64,000 nt of DNA from Mycosarcoma maydis (GCF_000328475.2 NC_026488.1:1-64000), one strand, 5' to 3'. Counted from the stretch's first letter, positions 38,701 through 48,120 are shown. Notes: generated by a model from the letters alone, not told the origin. Numbers and translations: made by a program.

Positions 38701-41335
38701 CGCCGTACAGTTTGGCAATGCCAAACGAAGACCCGACCGCTTCACGATTCATTGGGACAGCCTGATTAAGAATAACGCGCGAGCCTGATCTCTTGGCTGT
38801 ATCTGAGGGAGCTGTAGAAGCAGAAGGCGTGCGATTCCCGGCCGCGCCGGACCGATCAAAGGTAGCCGTGTTGGCGGCATTGATGACAAAATACAAGCGA
38901 TCTTCGGACACGAGATCGCTTGCACGGCCTGCTATGGCTGTGACCAGCGGCAGATTCGAAATCTCTTTTTCGGAAAGTACGGAAGCACTACCATTTGGTG
39001 TCGTTGCGGGTGTTCTACGCGCGATCTGATCGAGACGCAGATTAATGTTGGCGCTGGCACGATACGTCAGGAACCTTCCAAGCGAATCTTGTGCATTGCC
39101 GGTATAGCGTGGCCCCAGTTCGTGAAACACGAGAGGCAGGTCGTTTGGCAGGGCATCGTCAATGAGCAATGTTGGGCCAAGAGACCAAACAAGTCGATTT
39201 GTGCGAGGACGCGTAGGATCGCTTTGTTGTAGGTCTTGCGATATCTCATTGTGAGAGCCAGGTGGAGAACCCAGAACGGCTCGCACAGGATTGGCAAGGT
39301 GAGCCTGCCCTGACACTGTCGAAGGAGTACGACTGTGAGTGGGCCATGGGGCCAACTTTTCCTCGATCATCTCACCATTGACGTAAAGCCGAGCTGGTGA
39401 CATGTTTGCGCCACCACGAGGACGAAAGTGGACAAAGACGAGTTGGTAGCGTTGTCCGGTGACAAAGACGGCATTGTTGAAGCGTGTGGGCGTCAAGGGA
39501 GTGTGCCGAGTTGAAGCATAGCTGAAGTGACCTGTGCCAGGCTCAATGAAAAGCTGGACGTGAAGGGACCTTTGTGCATCAAAAAGGGTGAGTAGCTCGA
39601 TCGGGAGGGTGGGCTCGATGCGCTCGATCGAAAATGTTGAGACAAAAGAGAAGCCTCTGGAGGACGCAGCAGGCGGGAAAGGACGGCGGAGGGTCGAAAA
39701 GGCAAGCGAGGCGTGCCCATGTTCCGCCATGCTGAAAAGTACCGCGTTAGGCTCTTGCGACGTATCGGCAATGTCGAGGAGCAAGTCAAGAACGCGTTCG
39801 CGGCCATCGTCTGCGGACGACAGAGACTCGCTTGTGCGCAAGGAAGGAGCTGTTGTGAGAAAGATGAGGAGTTTGCGACCGTCTTTGTCTGGAATACCGG
39901 CGGCAGCATAGAGGTGTCTCAGGATGCTGGCAAGAAGATCGCGATGTCGCAGTTGGGCAGCGGGCGAGTATGCTTTACGTTCCGCCTGTTCATGCGGACT
40001 GCTTAATGACGCATCGAAAGGCTTGAACGTCGGAAGAGAAATGGGCGACGGAAGCGATGAGGCGCTATGGCTGGTGATTGTTGGCAGGACGGCGTCGAGC
40101 ACGAGAGTGGTCAAGCCGATGCTGGCGAGTGCAGTTTGGTTTCGACGATTAGAAGCAATAAGCTGCAGGAGGGTATGCAATACGATGCGCACCCCAACTG
40201 CGTCGAAAAGTTCGGCATCGTTGCTTTCGAGGCTGGGTGTTGTCTTGGAAAAGAGCAGCTGGAGCAAGATCCGAACAGCATGAGGGAAGGTGATACCAGG
40301 CACGGGCGTCCATTGGACCCGAACTCTGTTTTCTAGAACACGTGGAGTCGCGGATTCGGGCTGATCGGCAAGATATCGACGGGTGGAGATAATGCGTTCA
40401 GCGTAGGTGGCCACATCGGCCAAAGCCAGTCCGAAGAGGGAGCCAAAGACGTTGTCAAGAGGTACGGCGTCCTTGGCGGCAATGGCGATAGCGTCCAAGA
40501 GGCCGTTCCATCCCACAGTCGCCTCAAAGGATTTGATGTTGAGTGGGTGTTGAACAAGCGATGCTGAGAGGATAGACAGAGCCAGCTTGAAGATCTCGAC
40601 TTGAAGAGCCGCATGGTCGGATGATTCGGATTGCGCCTGCGGGGCGTCGAGTGTCGAGATGAGCTGGACTACTACGATGAAGCCGCCCGCTTGGCGAAAG
40701 TCGTCGCGATAGCCATGTGCTCGAGCCGGAGCCGCGAAGGAGATTCCTTCGACCAACATGCGATGAAGATGCCCACCAAGATGTAGCTTGGTTGGCAAGT
40801 CGCGAGCTGAGCACCTGTGCAGAGCTTCGAGGACTGAGAGCAATTCGTCACGCTGAAGGGATCGGGAAGAGTGATCATGGAAAGGATCAGAAGTATCTTT
40901 GTTGGGATGTTGGGGCCATAGCGACCAAGATGATGGTAGGATGACAGGGCTGTTGGCATGTGCGCTGCTCAATGGGCTTCCCACGGATGATTCTGGCATT
41001 GGTGATGGTGGAGGAAGGAGGCTGGGAGAGCTTGCAGCGTGCTGACGTTGGATCGATAGCGTTTCTGCCGAGGGCTGTGATGCAGATCCGCTCGTAGTGG
41101 CTGGCAGCGCTGCAGACGAGGTTGGCAGACGGCACGAGTTGGCTCCATGAGCTTCAAGCCTATCGCTTGCCAGATCTGAAGTCGTACCAGATTCGAATTT
41201 TGAGCCAGCCGAGGAAGGTAAGAGCTCGTCATTAACCAAGGGTGTCGAAGAATCGATGCCGAGAACGGCTGGCGCCTCATCGCCTTGAGACGAGATCGGC
41301 TGCTGTTCTTGCTCATGAGATCTTTGGTAGTCCAT
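32753..41335 (-). CDS. Giant PH-BEACH-WD40-FYVE-like protein (Alfy/WDFY3-LYST superfamily)
   Basis: An intronless 2860-residue protein. BEACH proteins are large scaffolds in vesicle trafficking, lysosome biology and selective autophagy. The N-terminal 1900 residues are armadillo/HEAT-like helices with a concanavalin-like lectin fold at about 590-720 (LFIEPGTGHFSYASTRHTPL, ARLYVNGEMIEEK). The PH-BEACH domain spans about 1930-2065. The BEACH domain is about 2150-2415 (NTLAGRSMNDLTQFPCFPWV, HYGTHYSTASTVCGFLIRTR, ELIPEFFYLPEFLRNTNRFD). WD40 repeats follow (about 2485-2780; LLRGHDDTVMCVAASSAW, LTGSKDRTAIVWDLNRGTYV). The C-terminal zinc finger (about 2808-2855; RRSCAGCGGLFCGACAAS, FCPQC) puts it in the WDFY3-like order, but it lacks the RRHHCR signature. 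The start is the ATG at 41333-41335; the stop lies only about 30 bp from transposon remnant sequence. Confidence 0.93.
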   Translation of the reverse strand: MDYQRSHEQEQQPISSQGDEAPAVLGIDSSTPLVNDELLPSSAGSKFESGTTSDLASDRLEAHGANSCRLPTSSAALPATTSGSASQPSAETLSIQRQHAASSPSLLPPPSPMPESSVGSPLSSAHANSPVILPSSWSLWPQHPNKDTSDPFHDHSSRSLQRDELLSVLEALHRCSARDLPTKLHLGGHLHRMLVEGISFAAPARAHGYRDDFRQAGGFIVVVQLISTLDAPQAQSESSDHAALQVEIFKLALSILSASLVQHPLNIKSFEATVGWNGLLDAIAIAAKDAVPLDNVFGSLFGLALADVATYAERIISTRRYLADQPESATPRVLENRVRVQWTPVPGITFPHAVRILLQLLFSKTTPSLESNDAELFDAVGVRIVLHTLLQLIASNRRNQTALASIGLTTLVLDAVLPTITSHSASSLPSPISLPTFKPFDASLSSPHEQAERKAYSPAAQLRHRDLLASILRHLYAAAGIPDKDGRKLLIFLTTAPSLRTSESLSSADDGRERVLDLLLDIADTSQEPNAVLFSMAEHGHASLAFSTLRRPFPPAASSRGFSFVSTFSIERIEPTLPIELLTLFDAQRSLHVQLFIEPGTGHFSYASTRHTPLTPTRFNNAVFVTGQRYQLVFVHFRPRGGANMSPARLYVNGEMIEEKLAPWPTHSRTPSTVSGQAHLANPVRAVLGSPPGSHNEISQDLQQSDPTRPRTNRLVWSLGPTLLIDDALPNDLPLVFHELGPRYTGNAQDSLGRFLTYRASANINLRLDQIARRTPATTPNGSASVLSEKEISNLPLVTAIAGRASDLVSEDRLYFVINAANTATFDRSGAAGNRTPSASTAPSDTAKRSGSRVILNQAVPMNREAVGSSFGIAKLYGDPALLVPQPLDEVIWKLGGCAILLRLISDAETPNMLAKTLRLFAQLVSQSWRLSEDVERRKGYEVLGSLLHNKAHLFNDEIADVVFSAVGIDPAESVNRDDSLLINPFLYRIVMLDFELWSSTHQELQRRHLEHFHLLLRVSKHRRFNAKRVAKMQIVKKLVHAIHSDLYSAELTPALLDALRALLASSFSDPSVRIVTSYLASQLCRTAALQHASSAASSSSSLSMSSARPKPQRAATMESRRVAAHAVGFNALGCSRDQKTDAVDVSSVPAAVPQATHQALAMFELLTDLLQERRSHLMRFADTVNVKWLLLFFHPRAEKRASELALHILARLLLLPELGYAQRLSSSGGFKVLERLLPRFWSIASLLPTLWSALFGLDVPQTLPPLLTLVPLPNDHEQAKSVYCAPLLRAILSCLKEGMRVAATKRNTSLGGQFRSLPPRTSGAAHLVTSTFNSQSSDLEGSVVPPVTSRPSHIRKRSQSMNVDIKALEQAAQASRETTMLHETAELLCVYGYRSAEFRELLFSPIILRGLIDCIFIFVGQADFVITMGLTNALTLNKNSDTPIGAKAQATASAQEGVYGIAVSLLSLLAQLAVDSLLSTHSIAILSAIDQALPPTDLAQQTTFRCNLLAAIAQKLRLVISDQPRRAITSAEFIALFIETASEEILSGNVKLEEQLYKATLDLLSALLKTTDDTAKHVNRAVATLFISLNRIVLLRLANENRHIQTLDEVLQSQEVILHPANQDRTFFECLVNRLLFVLQTVTSKPDQEATADAHVKTFTLFNLVALARPAIVEGDAMTMFNETQQKHALPIAHEASENVTAEISAHRADLAYDFAWNSISKTRETLKTAAHMERLQELHESLRRVDTREQVVRSTENRLIAWHASLVEAEDVRRAKFVNDLHEMQTFAAMQWRELQASLTRERALLQGTLTSSRGANSNKDVWRLDSTEGPDRIRLKLRLLDESAVRPTDLVAPQLSDPSSGTDSYASKTEPHGDVWGSADDNTVNIDQLPSLARSGAPKSHGEGVQEDPDSSAGIIDSAGTAAAETSSELFHEDKYRRVLRSLERGDVIEAVFNTSRVVGIESRGCLLILGKLCVYLMDDYFQRPNGELINVWEAPAEERDALVMATLASDASKPSDLVRDLEGDAQTRKWPWSTLQVCHRRSWLHRRTAVEIFFEDGQSCLLVCPETATAQKMHRELQIRAPSAVAAAETMREAIRERGAGSGGPSSSSSISPSGLGSRLAGAVLGRSAGWGSMTTAWREGRMSNFAYLMALNTLAGRSMNDLTQFPCFPWVLADYVSDELNLEDPASFRKLELPMGAQTPIRRKEFEDRYVQLQEVDMVPFHYGTHYSTASTVCGFLIRTRPFERLLLALQGGNFDLADRTFGSIAKAWMSASELSRGDVRELIPEFFYLPEFLRNTNRFDFGITQAGEVIDDVELPPWAKDDPRLFVLKHREALESEYVSQRLHHWIDLIFGYRSRGEESVESTNVFHPLSYEDAVDLDSIESPMERQAAAQVIHNFGQTPSKLFHHPHPQRLRRLHASLSASDRFGMLEHPRLIVQGIAPIRTLKNAVHFIYPFHPERAFASPKDYLILPKSGVSLSADHLDGSLRMYSSRDAKRPLAVVEQMTPDRITCMAQARADSIVIGSSDGMVSIWEVDGAKREVTLWTLLRGHDDTVMCVAASSAWSVVLTGSKDRTAIVWDLNRGTYVRSLRGHDSGVQLVAIDEKTCHLATASGPEVRLWSINGELLACLATSANISEPISSLSFFERDYHVGRLGVLLTGHRGRVVAWEAVSAHDASAEALPSSSASPATSSKQAQKRGRLVSVGSDHQAAAVKTPLWRLAPLHVLEHHDRLGADGSVASGASGASGSLDLQGRPLITAIATTPKMVLTGDEHGRLYQWTLVGDAVAIPDSFSSHCMNLSCSKRFGILEGRRSCAGCGGLFCGACAASHTKFAAHQRFCPQCHDVISSSSYFDM

Positions 41336-42222
41336 CGTGACCGAACTATGATGACGACGCAGCCGAGGAGGCCCTGTGAACAGTTGAGGAGGCAGTGGGT
41401 TTGAAGAGGCTAAGCACGATGAGCATTACCTTTGGTAGTCAGAGTCTGATGGCGCGTAGGGAGCAGGGTTGTTTCGATGTCTAGATGTATTTCGAGTGAT
41501 ATGATTGTAGTTATCGTTCGTAGTCGCAGTTCTTGGCAATGTTGAGTGATGACGCTGGCAAGTATGCTGTCGACTGCACAATCGTGAATGGGGTTGGCTC
41601 TACGCACGATCCTGGCTGATACGTGATAGCTCAGCCTTTCACCGTTTTCTTGTCGTGAGTAGGGCGTTGGGTGTGACAACAAAAGGTTGGTTAGTCAACC
41701 GCGCAAACGCACTTCGAAGGGTCCAACAGGGAAAAGTAACACTCACGATTCACTCGTGACTGAATCACTCGTCACTTGACTGACAGACTCACGACTACGT
41801 GCACGGTGCTTACGACGTGCGACTGTGGACTCGTGACTCTCGGCACCCGTTCCGACTGACTCAGGTGTGCTTCGCTGTCATCCGTCACCTGGCCCATGCA
41901 TTTGACTCTTTCGGCGATTGGAAACTTCCGACGCTCCCACTTTTGATTCATTCGTGATTCACGATTCGTGATTCTACTCGTGACCAAGTTAACTTAATTC
42001 GTCACTCGTCATTCACGACTTTTGCTTGGTGATGATTTGTGATTCAACTCGACGTATTCACGACTTTTTTGTCATCGTAATCTGTGAATGCTGCTGCCAT
42101 CCTCACATCAGCATCTCCTCAATCTAGATCGTTAGAGGACACACGTTGCAAGATGACCATGACTGAATTCATTGAAACCTTGACATAAATTGTTCGGTTT
42201 GGCTTGGGCTGGCTGGTCCAGA
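41336..42222. promoter_or_regulatory. Intergenic region upstream of the BEACH gene, heptamer-rich
   Basis: Carries the BEACH gene promoter and the 3' end of the leftward OSCA-type gene. From about 41741 to 42070 it is crowded with heptamer-family sites in both orientations. These include the 13-bp odd palindrome TCACGATTCGTGA at 41959-41971, CGTCACTCGTCA variants, and an AAGTTAACTTAA string near 41985. No gene is seen. Confidence 0.5.
41741..42070. repeat. Dense mixed-orientation heptamer cluster
   Basis: More than ten TCGTGA/TCACGA sites and close variants within 330 bp, including CACTCACGATTCACTCGTGACTG and GATTCATTCGTGATTCACGATTCGTGATTC stretches. It is the densest mixed cluster in the window. 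Confidence 0.9.
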
Positions 42223-45200
42223 TCAGCGTTGGTAGCCATAGGCATCCTGCTGGTATCCAGAACCAGGCTGCGAGCCATGAGAAGGCGCGTAGTGGTTGCC
42301 TCCGCTCGGGTGCTGTCCGTACGGGTATGGCTGCTGTCGCGACTGTTGCTGCGAATACATTGGAGCCTGTTGAGCCTGTGGGTGCGTGTAGCCAGCGCTT
42401 GGCTGGTATGGGTAGTCTGCTGATGCCTGGCGCGATGGAGGAGCGCCCATGTATTGCTGAGGTGGCTGTCGATTCGGTGGTGACGCCGTGTAGCCGCTTG
42501 CCTGGTACTGTGTCGCCGTCGGCGCAATCACCGTGCCTGGTGAGATCTGCTGTGTCGCACCGGGCGATGCCGTGTGTGCAACACCGCCGTTGCCCCTCGC
42601 ACCGCTGCCGTACGCTGCTTGCGACCCGGGTGAGCCGTATCCTGTCGGCGCTGCCGCAGCATTGCTGCCGTACAGCAGGTTGCCATACGAACCCAGACTC
42701 GTCTGACTACCTTGAGCTCTGTGGTTGCCACCGATGCGTGGCGCATACACTCCACCAGCTTGACTGTAAGGGTCGACGTAGCTAGCTTGCTGAGCGATGC
42801 CAGACTCGAGGCCTGGTGTGGTTGCTGCCGAATAGCCGTTGTACTGACCATGCGCACCGAGGCCTGCCTCGGGCGACGACTTGCCGCCATACGTGGTACC
42901 TGCCAGCGTGCCATCCAGCGACTCATTGTACAGGCTGTTCTGGTGCTTCTCGAGCAGGTTGTCGCGGCTATCGCGTGCACCAACGTTGGACATTTCAAAC
43001 TCTTCACCGCCGTGCATGGGACCGGCTGCCATGTAATTCGCATACTGATCCTTAAAGTAATCGCCCCGCGGACCACCCGTGATGCTGCCGGGCGTCGTTG
43101 CGCCGATGCCCGCCATCGACATACCGCCGAGCGTGGTGCCAGACATGACCGAGCGCGCGTCCGAGTCCTTGGAGGGATCGTACTCGAGCTGATCCTCTTC
43201 GATGGCTGCAATCTTGAGACCACCCGCGACCTGCTCCGTCTCGACCTTTCGACCGTCGACCATGGCTACGCCAGTGTCGAGACGACCCTTGTACACTTGC
43301 GGAAGCAGGTGCTTGACCTTGGCGTGCACCATAGGAGTAAAGAGCTTCGAGTGCAAGCTGGGATGTCCGAAGCGGCGCTGCAGACGGTTGTGGCGCGCGT
43401 CTCCAGCATGGATCTTGGAAGCTGCGATCTCGGCCTCGTTGGGGATGTACCAGTCGAAGCGGCTGTCAAAGGTACGACGGCAGTAGATCTTGAAGGCGAT
43501 CAGCATCAGGATGGGCGGTAGTGCAGCGATTGCCTGGTAGTAGTTGAGTGTATCGAGCACCACGGCAAGAATGAGAATGACCTGCATAAAGCCGATGCAG
43601 ATGAGCAGACGATTGATCGTGGGTCGCCACAACATACCACCAGTCTCGTGTTTGGTAACAAAGACGTACATCAGCTGGTACTTGTAGATGAACGAGCTGG
43701 CCCAAAACACGATGGCGGAGAAAACGACAACGAGCGGCGCCAGTGGAGCATAGATCATGGCGACTGCTGACATAAAGAGAAAGTTGGAGTAGTAGATCCA
43801 GTAGTCAAACACGGGTGGTTTTGTATACTCGCGAACATCGCGAGGTGTGCGACCGAGGAACACCTTTTGAATCCATACGAGCAGCAGTTTGATGACCTGT
43901 GCCAGGTCAAAGACAGCCAAATAACCTCGAAGCGGCAACCAGGTGAGCCAGTAGTTGGACTGGTTGAGGTACTGCTGCTTTGTCGCATAGGCAGCGTTAC
44001 GGCCCAGCTTTTTGATGATGGCAAGCGCGCTGTCGTGGTTGATCTCGACCACAAGCTGCGACACGAGCGATAGAACTACGCCGATGAGCGAAAAGAAGAG
44101 GAACTGCGAAATAACGAGGAAACCAAAGTACTGGCCTACGAGCAGCCGGTCGAGACGGTAGCGAGTTTGGACACCTCGGTATTTGGCAATCTTGCGCATG
44201 GCGATGGGGAAGAAGAAGGAGGCGATACCCATGATGATGGGGGCGCCCAGACCCGAGACGGCGGCAAAGGTAAAGGAACTCGCCGTTTGCCAGTCTTTGA
44301 GCCAGCGAAGCCACGAAATGCTGGTGAGGCGAGCCATGTTGGACAGCAACGAGACAATGATAAGAGGAAAGATGTTCATGAAAAAGAGGACGAGGAGCAT
44401 AAGGAAACCAAAAAAGCTTGACTTGGCACGGCTGGCGCGCGACTTTACAAGGTTCTGCCAGATGATACCGGTGGGTGGAGGGGCAAGCGTGATGCGCATG
44501 CCGCGAGGCTTCTTGTTCTGGAGCACCTTGGCGGCTGCATGCGCGTATGGAACAGCAGCAAGCGAAGCGAAACCGTACATCTCGGGCTTCTTCTGCTGGA
44601 TGGTCTCTCGCTGGTGCATGACGGCAGCCTCGACGCGGTTGATCTGTTCGGTGAGATAATCGATGGCGTCGAGCTTTTCACCGCCAATGCCCATAAAGCC
44701 GCCGATGGTTTTTGTGGGGCGCTTGGAAGGCAAGTTATTTGGGTTTTTGAGATACTTGGCGAGCACATGCTCGAGCTCGCGCACGAGGTCACTGTGCTTT
44801 TCGATGAGATCGGGGAGCAAGCCAACGCGACGACCGATGTGGACCTCGGTGGTGGGGTAAGGCATCTTGAGCTCGGAAAGAACGGCACCGAGGGCGTTGT
44901 CGGCTTGGTATCGCTTGGTAACGTCGGTGATCATGAGGGTTCGTGCATGAAAACTGGTCTGGTACTCTTCGGATCGGAAGTAGGACCATCGTAGGCGGAC
45001 CATCTCGCGGTAGTGATACCAGATGAAGGAGAGGGCGACAATGGTGCCGACGTAGCTCATGCCGACGTGGGCCCACATGTAGGTGCCGTGGACGTTGGAC
45101 ATGTTGAGGTAGTTGAGCCTGTTGGTGACGAGGTTGCTGCCTCCGTTGCGCACGTTGTAGGCGATATCGACGGGCATGAGTACGACCGACATGAGCAGAG

Positions 45201-45588
45201 CAAGCGTTGTGAGCATCCATCGCATCATGCGGACAAAGCGCAGAAAAGTGACACCGTCGAGACCGATGAGCGGCAAGAGGTCATGCTCCTTGTACTTGAG
45301 GATGGGCGGGATCCAGCCAAAAAAGCCTTCGGAAGCCTTTGGTGGCGCCTTGCCTTCTTCTGCGTATTTGTACTTGGGTGCATAGACAATCTTGTTGTTG
45401 GGACGAAGGATCTGGAAGGCGATCAAGGTGAAGAGGCTGAGAGCAACGAATGCGACTATGGTGATGGCGACCTTTTTGAGATCGGTGCTACCGTTGGCAT
45501 TGAGCTGCTCAGTAAGGACAGCAGGAATGACGCCATTGCTTTGCTCCGCCCTTGGCGCCAAGCTGTGCAATGATTGCGAGTGTGACAT
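42223..45588 (-). CDS. OSCA/CSC1/TMEM63-type calcium-permeable stress-gated cation channel
   Basis: An intronless 1121-residue membrane protein of the DUF221/RSN1 family (yeast Csc1, Phm7, Rsn1; plant OSCA), mechanically or osmotically gated cation channels. The first membrane span is VAITIVAFVALSLFTLIAFQ (about 38-58), followed by two more (about 117-137 and 165-187). The cytosolic PHM7 domain contains FHARTLMITDVTKRYQADNA and the family ITLAPPPTGIIWQNL motif (GIIWxNL). The 7TM core (about 390-710) includes FFPIAMRKIAKYRGVQTRYR and FPLIIVSLLSNMARLT. The last 250 residues are a Gly/Tyr/Gln/Pro-rich disordered tail, long for the family. The start is the ATG at 45586-45588. Confidence 0.93.
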   Translation of the reverse strand: MSHSQSLHSLAPRAEQSNGVIPAVLTEQLNANGSTDLKKVAITIVAFVALSLFTLIAFQILRPNNKIVYAPKYKYAEEGKAPPKASEGFFGWIPPILKYKEHDLLPLIGLDGVTFLRFVRMMRWMLTTLALLMSVVLMPVDIAYNVRNGGSNLVTNRLNYLNMSNVHGTYMWAHVGMSYVGTIVALSFIWYHYREMVRLRWSYFRSEEYQTSFHARTLMITDVTKRYQADNALGAVLSELKMPYPTTEVHIGRRVGLLPDLIEKHSDLVRELEHVLAKYLKNPNNLPSKRPTKTIGGFMGIGGEKLDAIDYLTEQINRVEAAVMHQRETIQQKKPEMYGFASLAAVPYAHAAAKVLQNKKPRGMRITLAPPPTGIIWQNLVKSRASRAKSSFFGFLMLLVLFFMNIFPLIIVSLLSNMARLTSISWLRWLKDWQTASSFTFAAVSGLGAPIIMGIASFFFPIAMRKIAKYRGVQTRYRLDRLLVGQYFGFLVISQFLFFSLIGVVLSLVSQLVVEINHDSALAIIKKLGRNAAYATKQQYLNQSNYWLTWLPLRGYLAVFDLAQVIKLLLVWIQKVFLGRTPRDVREYTKPPVFDYWIYYSNFLFMSAVAMIYAPLAPLVVVFSAIVFWASSFIYKYQLMYVFVTKHETGGMLWRPTINRLLICIGFMQVILILAVVLDTLNYYQAIAALPPILMLIAFKIYCRRTFDSRFDWYIPNEAEIAASKIHAGDARHNRLQRRFGHPSLHSKLFTPMVHAKVKHLLPQVYKGRLDTGVAMVDGRKVETEQVAGGLKIAAIEEDQLEYDPSKDSDARSVMSGTTLGGMSMAGIGATTPGSITGGPRGDYFKDQYANYMAAGPMHGGEEFEMSNVGARDSRDNLLEKHQNSLYNESLDGTLAGTTYGGKSSPEAGLGAHGQYNGYSAATTPGLESGIAQQASYVDPYSQAGGVYAPRIGGNHRAQGSQTSLGSYGNLLYGSNAAAAPTGYGSPGSQAAYGSGARGNGGVAHTASPGATQQISPGTVIAPTATQYQASGYTASPPNRQPPQQYMGAPPSRQASADYPYQPSAGYTHPQAQQAPMYSQQQSRQQPYPYGQHPSGGNHYAPSHGSQPGSGYQQDAYGYQR

Positions 45589-46417
45589 AATGGATGGATG
45601 GTCGGGCGAGCCACAAGAGGCGCACCTTGCAAGCGAAGCGCGTGAATGCGATCGAGACTTTCGAATCTAGTAGTGAGCGACTGACAATACACGGTGAGGA
45701 AGGCAAGCACGAGCGTGTATGATCACGAGTTGAAACGCGAGCAACGGCAAGATGAACGTCCAACGCCAAGTGGAGGCCTGCTCACCAAGGGTCGACAAGG
45801 GTGCGCTCGTCAAGTAAAAAATGCAGGTCGGAAGGAGCGCGGATCGATGCGTTTGGAGACGATCTTGACACAGTGGTATCCAGTCTTTGTATGTGTTTGA
45901 GAGCCAGTGCTTGTATGTGTCTGTCGAGAGCGTCGAAAGGGTGGCAGAAGGACCGTACAGGAAGAGTCGGAGAGGTCAAGATAAATTCGAAACGAACAGC
46001 CTTGGTGACGATAAGAGCGTGATCGTGAGCCAGCTATCTACGGAGTATGATCTGGACGACGTGGTGGACGTTGAGACGCGATAGAGACGGGTGATGATGG
46101 AGAGAAGCAAATGAGATAGATGAACACAGGCACCCAGAAGACTCACAGAGTCGCGTTGGGCGAGAAGAGGATTCGAGAGCGGTTACAAAGGGGTTCCACT
46201 CGCAACTCTCTGACGCTCTACTGTATGTGCTGCTCAGTGCCAAACTGACTGACAACCCTCGCGACTCACCAACTGGATCGAGCGCGTGGCAAGCTAGCCG
46301 ATGCGCTTCACTCTTGTCTATCTGCGGCTCACTCTAACTTAGGTCACTACTCACTAACTTGCTTTTTACACGCAAACCGAAGCTGAAGCTGAGTCCAAAA
46401 TCGTGAATGTATCAAGC

Positions 46418-46418
<1 letters not shown>

Positions 46419-46448
<30 letters not shown>
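46419..46448 (+). repeat. A30 homopolymer tract
   Basis: Thirty consecutive A bases in intergenic DNA about 830 bp upstream of the OSCA-type start. No retroposon body is visible on its 5' side. Homopolymer length may be affected by sequencing error. Confidence 0.9.
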
Positions 46449-46450
<2 letters not shown>

Positions 46451-46860
46451 GATTAAAGCGTGTTCGTTTCAGCCATGCTGGGATCCAGCCTTCAACAGTC
46501 ACAGAGTCTCGTGGTCTTGTGAGTTTCGTGAGTCTCGTGAGTCTGGGGTCGAGGTTTCTTCCCCCTGAAACTTATGTGCCTTTGGAAATTTTCTATTTTT
46601 ATTGAAACTTTTTTGGTGACGTGAGCCACAGCTTGGTACTCACGATTCTGTTCACCGAAGCTGCAAGTTCCCTCGGTGCAACAGTACACCCCCATCTAGA
46701 AAGTAGAAAGAGCAGCACTAAGTTAGCATCACCATCAGCAGCTGAAGTCTTGGAATAGTCCCTCCCCAATGGGTGATCTGACATCACGGATGAATGGAAT
46801 GCGAATTGCGAAGAAAAGTTGAAATTCTTGATTGCTAGTTGTGAGTTGTTCATGATGTTT

Positions 46861-46900
46861 CACTTCGTGATTCGTGATTGTGATTGTGATTCGTGATTCG
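46861..46900 (+). repeat. Heptamer/hexamer array TTCGTGATTCGTGATTGTGATT
   Basis: Consecutive CGTGATT, CGTGATT, GTGATT, GTGATT, CGTGATT units. It mixes the heptamer with its C-less hexamer, as in the 12351 tract. Confidence 0.9.
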
Positions 46901-48120
46901 GTTGGGATTCTTCTGTGATTCGTGCTTGCTGAACAAGTCGCCGAACAAATCGTGAATCGTGCGTGATGTGTGGTACAGTATATCTGTAAGTTACCGAAGA
47001 CTTGGCGGCGCCATCTTCCATGACAAGAACTTGAGCCAGACTTTGCTCTTTTCAACTGCTGTCCTCTGACGAAAGTATGACGGCAGGCCGCTGCCTGTGA
47101 GCTCGGCAACAGCACTGAATTACGAATCCATCTCTTCTTCGCTAATCCTAATAGCTTTCAGGCACAGTCGTGAGTTGATATGCAGATGCAAGACTGTTTT
47201 TGTTTCTGGCTGCAGAGCTTGACCTCAGCTTTGCCGTGATATATCGCAAGGCAAAAAAACGAGCAAGCCATTACAAAGCGGTGAGTGAAAAGCCAGCTGC
47301 GACAAAGTCCGTGCAAGGTTGGACCAGGCAACCACGTCCGTGATCGCATGGGAGGAGGGCAAACCCCAAAACTACATGCAGCTGCCGACGCCTCCTGCCT
47401 GTCCCCTTGCTCTGCGCCTTTACTTTAAGTTGAGTTAACTTAGCTTGGTTCATTCACTTGCGACTCAATCTTGCAACAGACGATACATACGCGTGGCTGT
47501 GCCAGAGCACATCTCGGCACATTTCAGGCTGCTTTAACGTTATGGGATCGAGCGGTGGACCCCCTTTTTTAGTCTCTCGCGGAGCGTAGGTAAATCACGA
47601 AGCTGAGAATTGACTCGTGCGGCTCTTGGCTTCCAGACGCAGGTTTTGTGTTTCACGTCCTCGCGTCTATGGTCCATTCACGATTTTCCGTGGTCCACGG
47701 TTCACAGTCACGAGTCCGCCCACCGTGCACGGAGTGAATCATTGTTAAGCTTTCTTTCTGCAACACCTTGTGCACCGTATGACTTTTACGACTCGTGATT
47801 CGTGATTCACTCACAATGGATAAGCCGTGCGAAAGAGGTAGTTGTATGTGATCACAGATTCCTCAGCCCAAGTTTGGGCAGAGACACGCGCGCGCCCAAA
47901 GCGAGCCAATCCGACCGTATGGCGCAGCGCGCACAACTCACGACTTGAAACCCGCGAGAAGAGGCCAACCGTGAATCACGAATCACGAATCTCTCAATAC
48001 GCCAATTGGGAGTCGGTCTCGTCTTCCACAGCAGCACCATCTTCGTCTTCATCCTCTTCATCCTTAGCATCACAAACACAACCCTTTTCAGGTCCACTAT
48101 CATCGATACGTTTAACAAAA

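Noticed and set aside
42712..43521. 269-codon plus-strand frame within the channel gene
   Set aside because: Antisense to the OSCA-type channel, whose family features are clear; no resemblance of its own.
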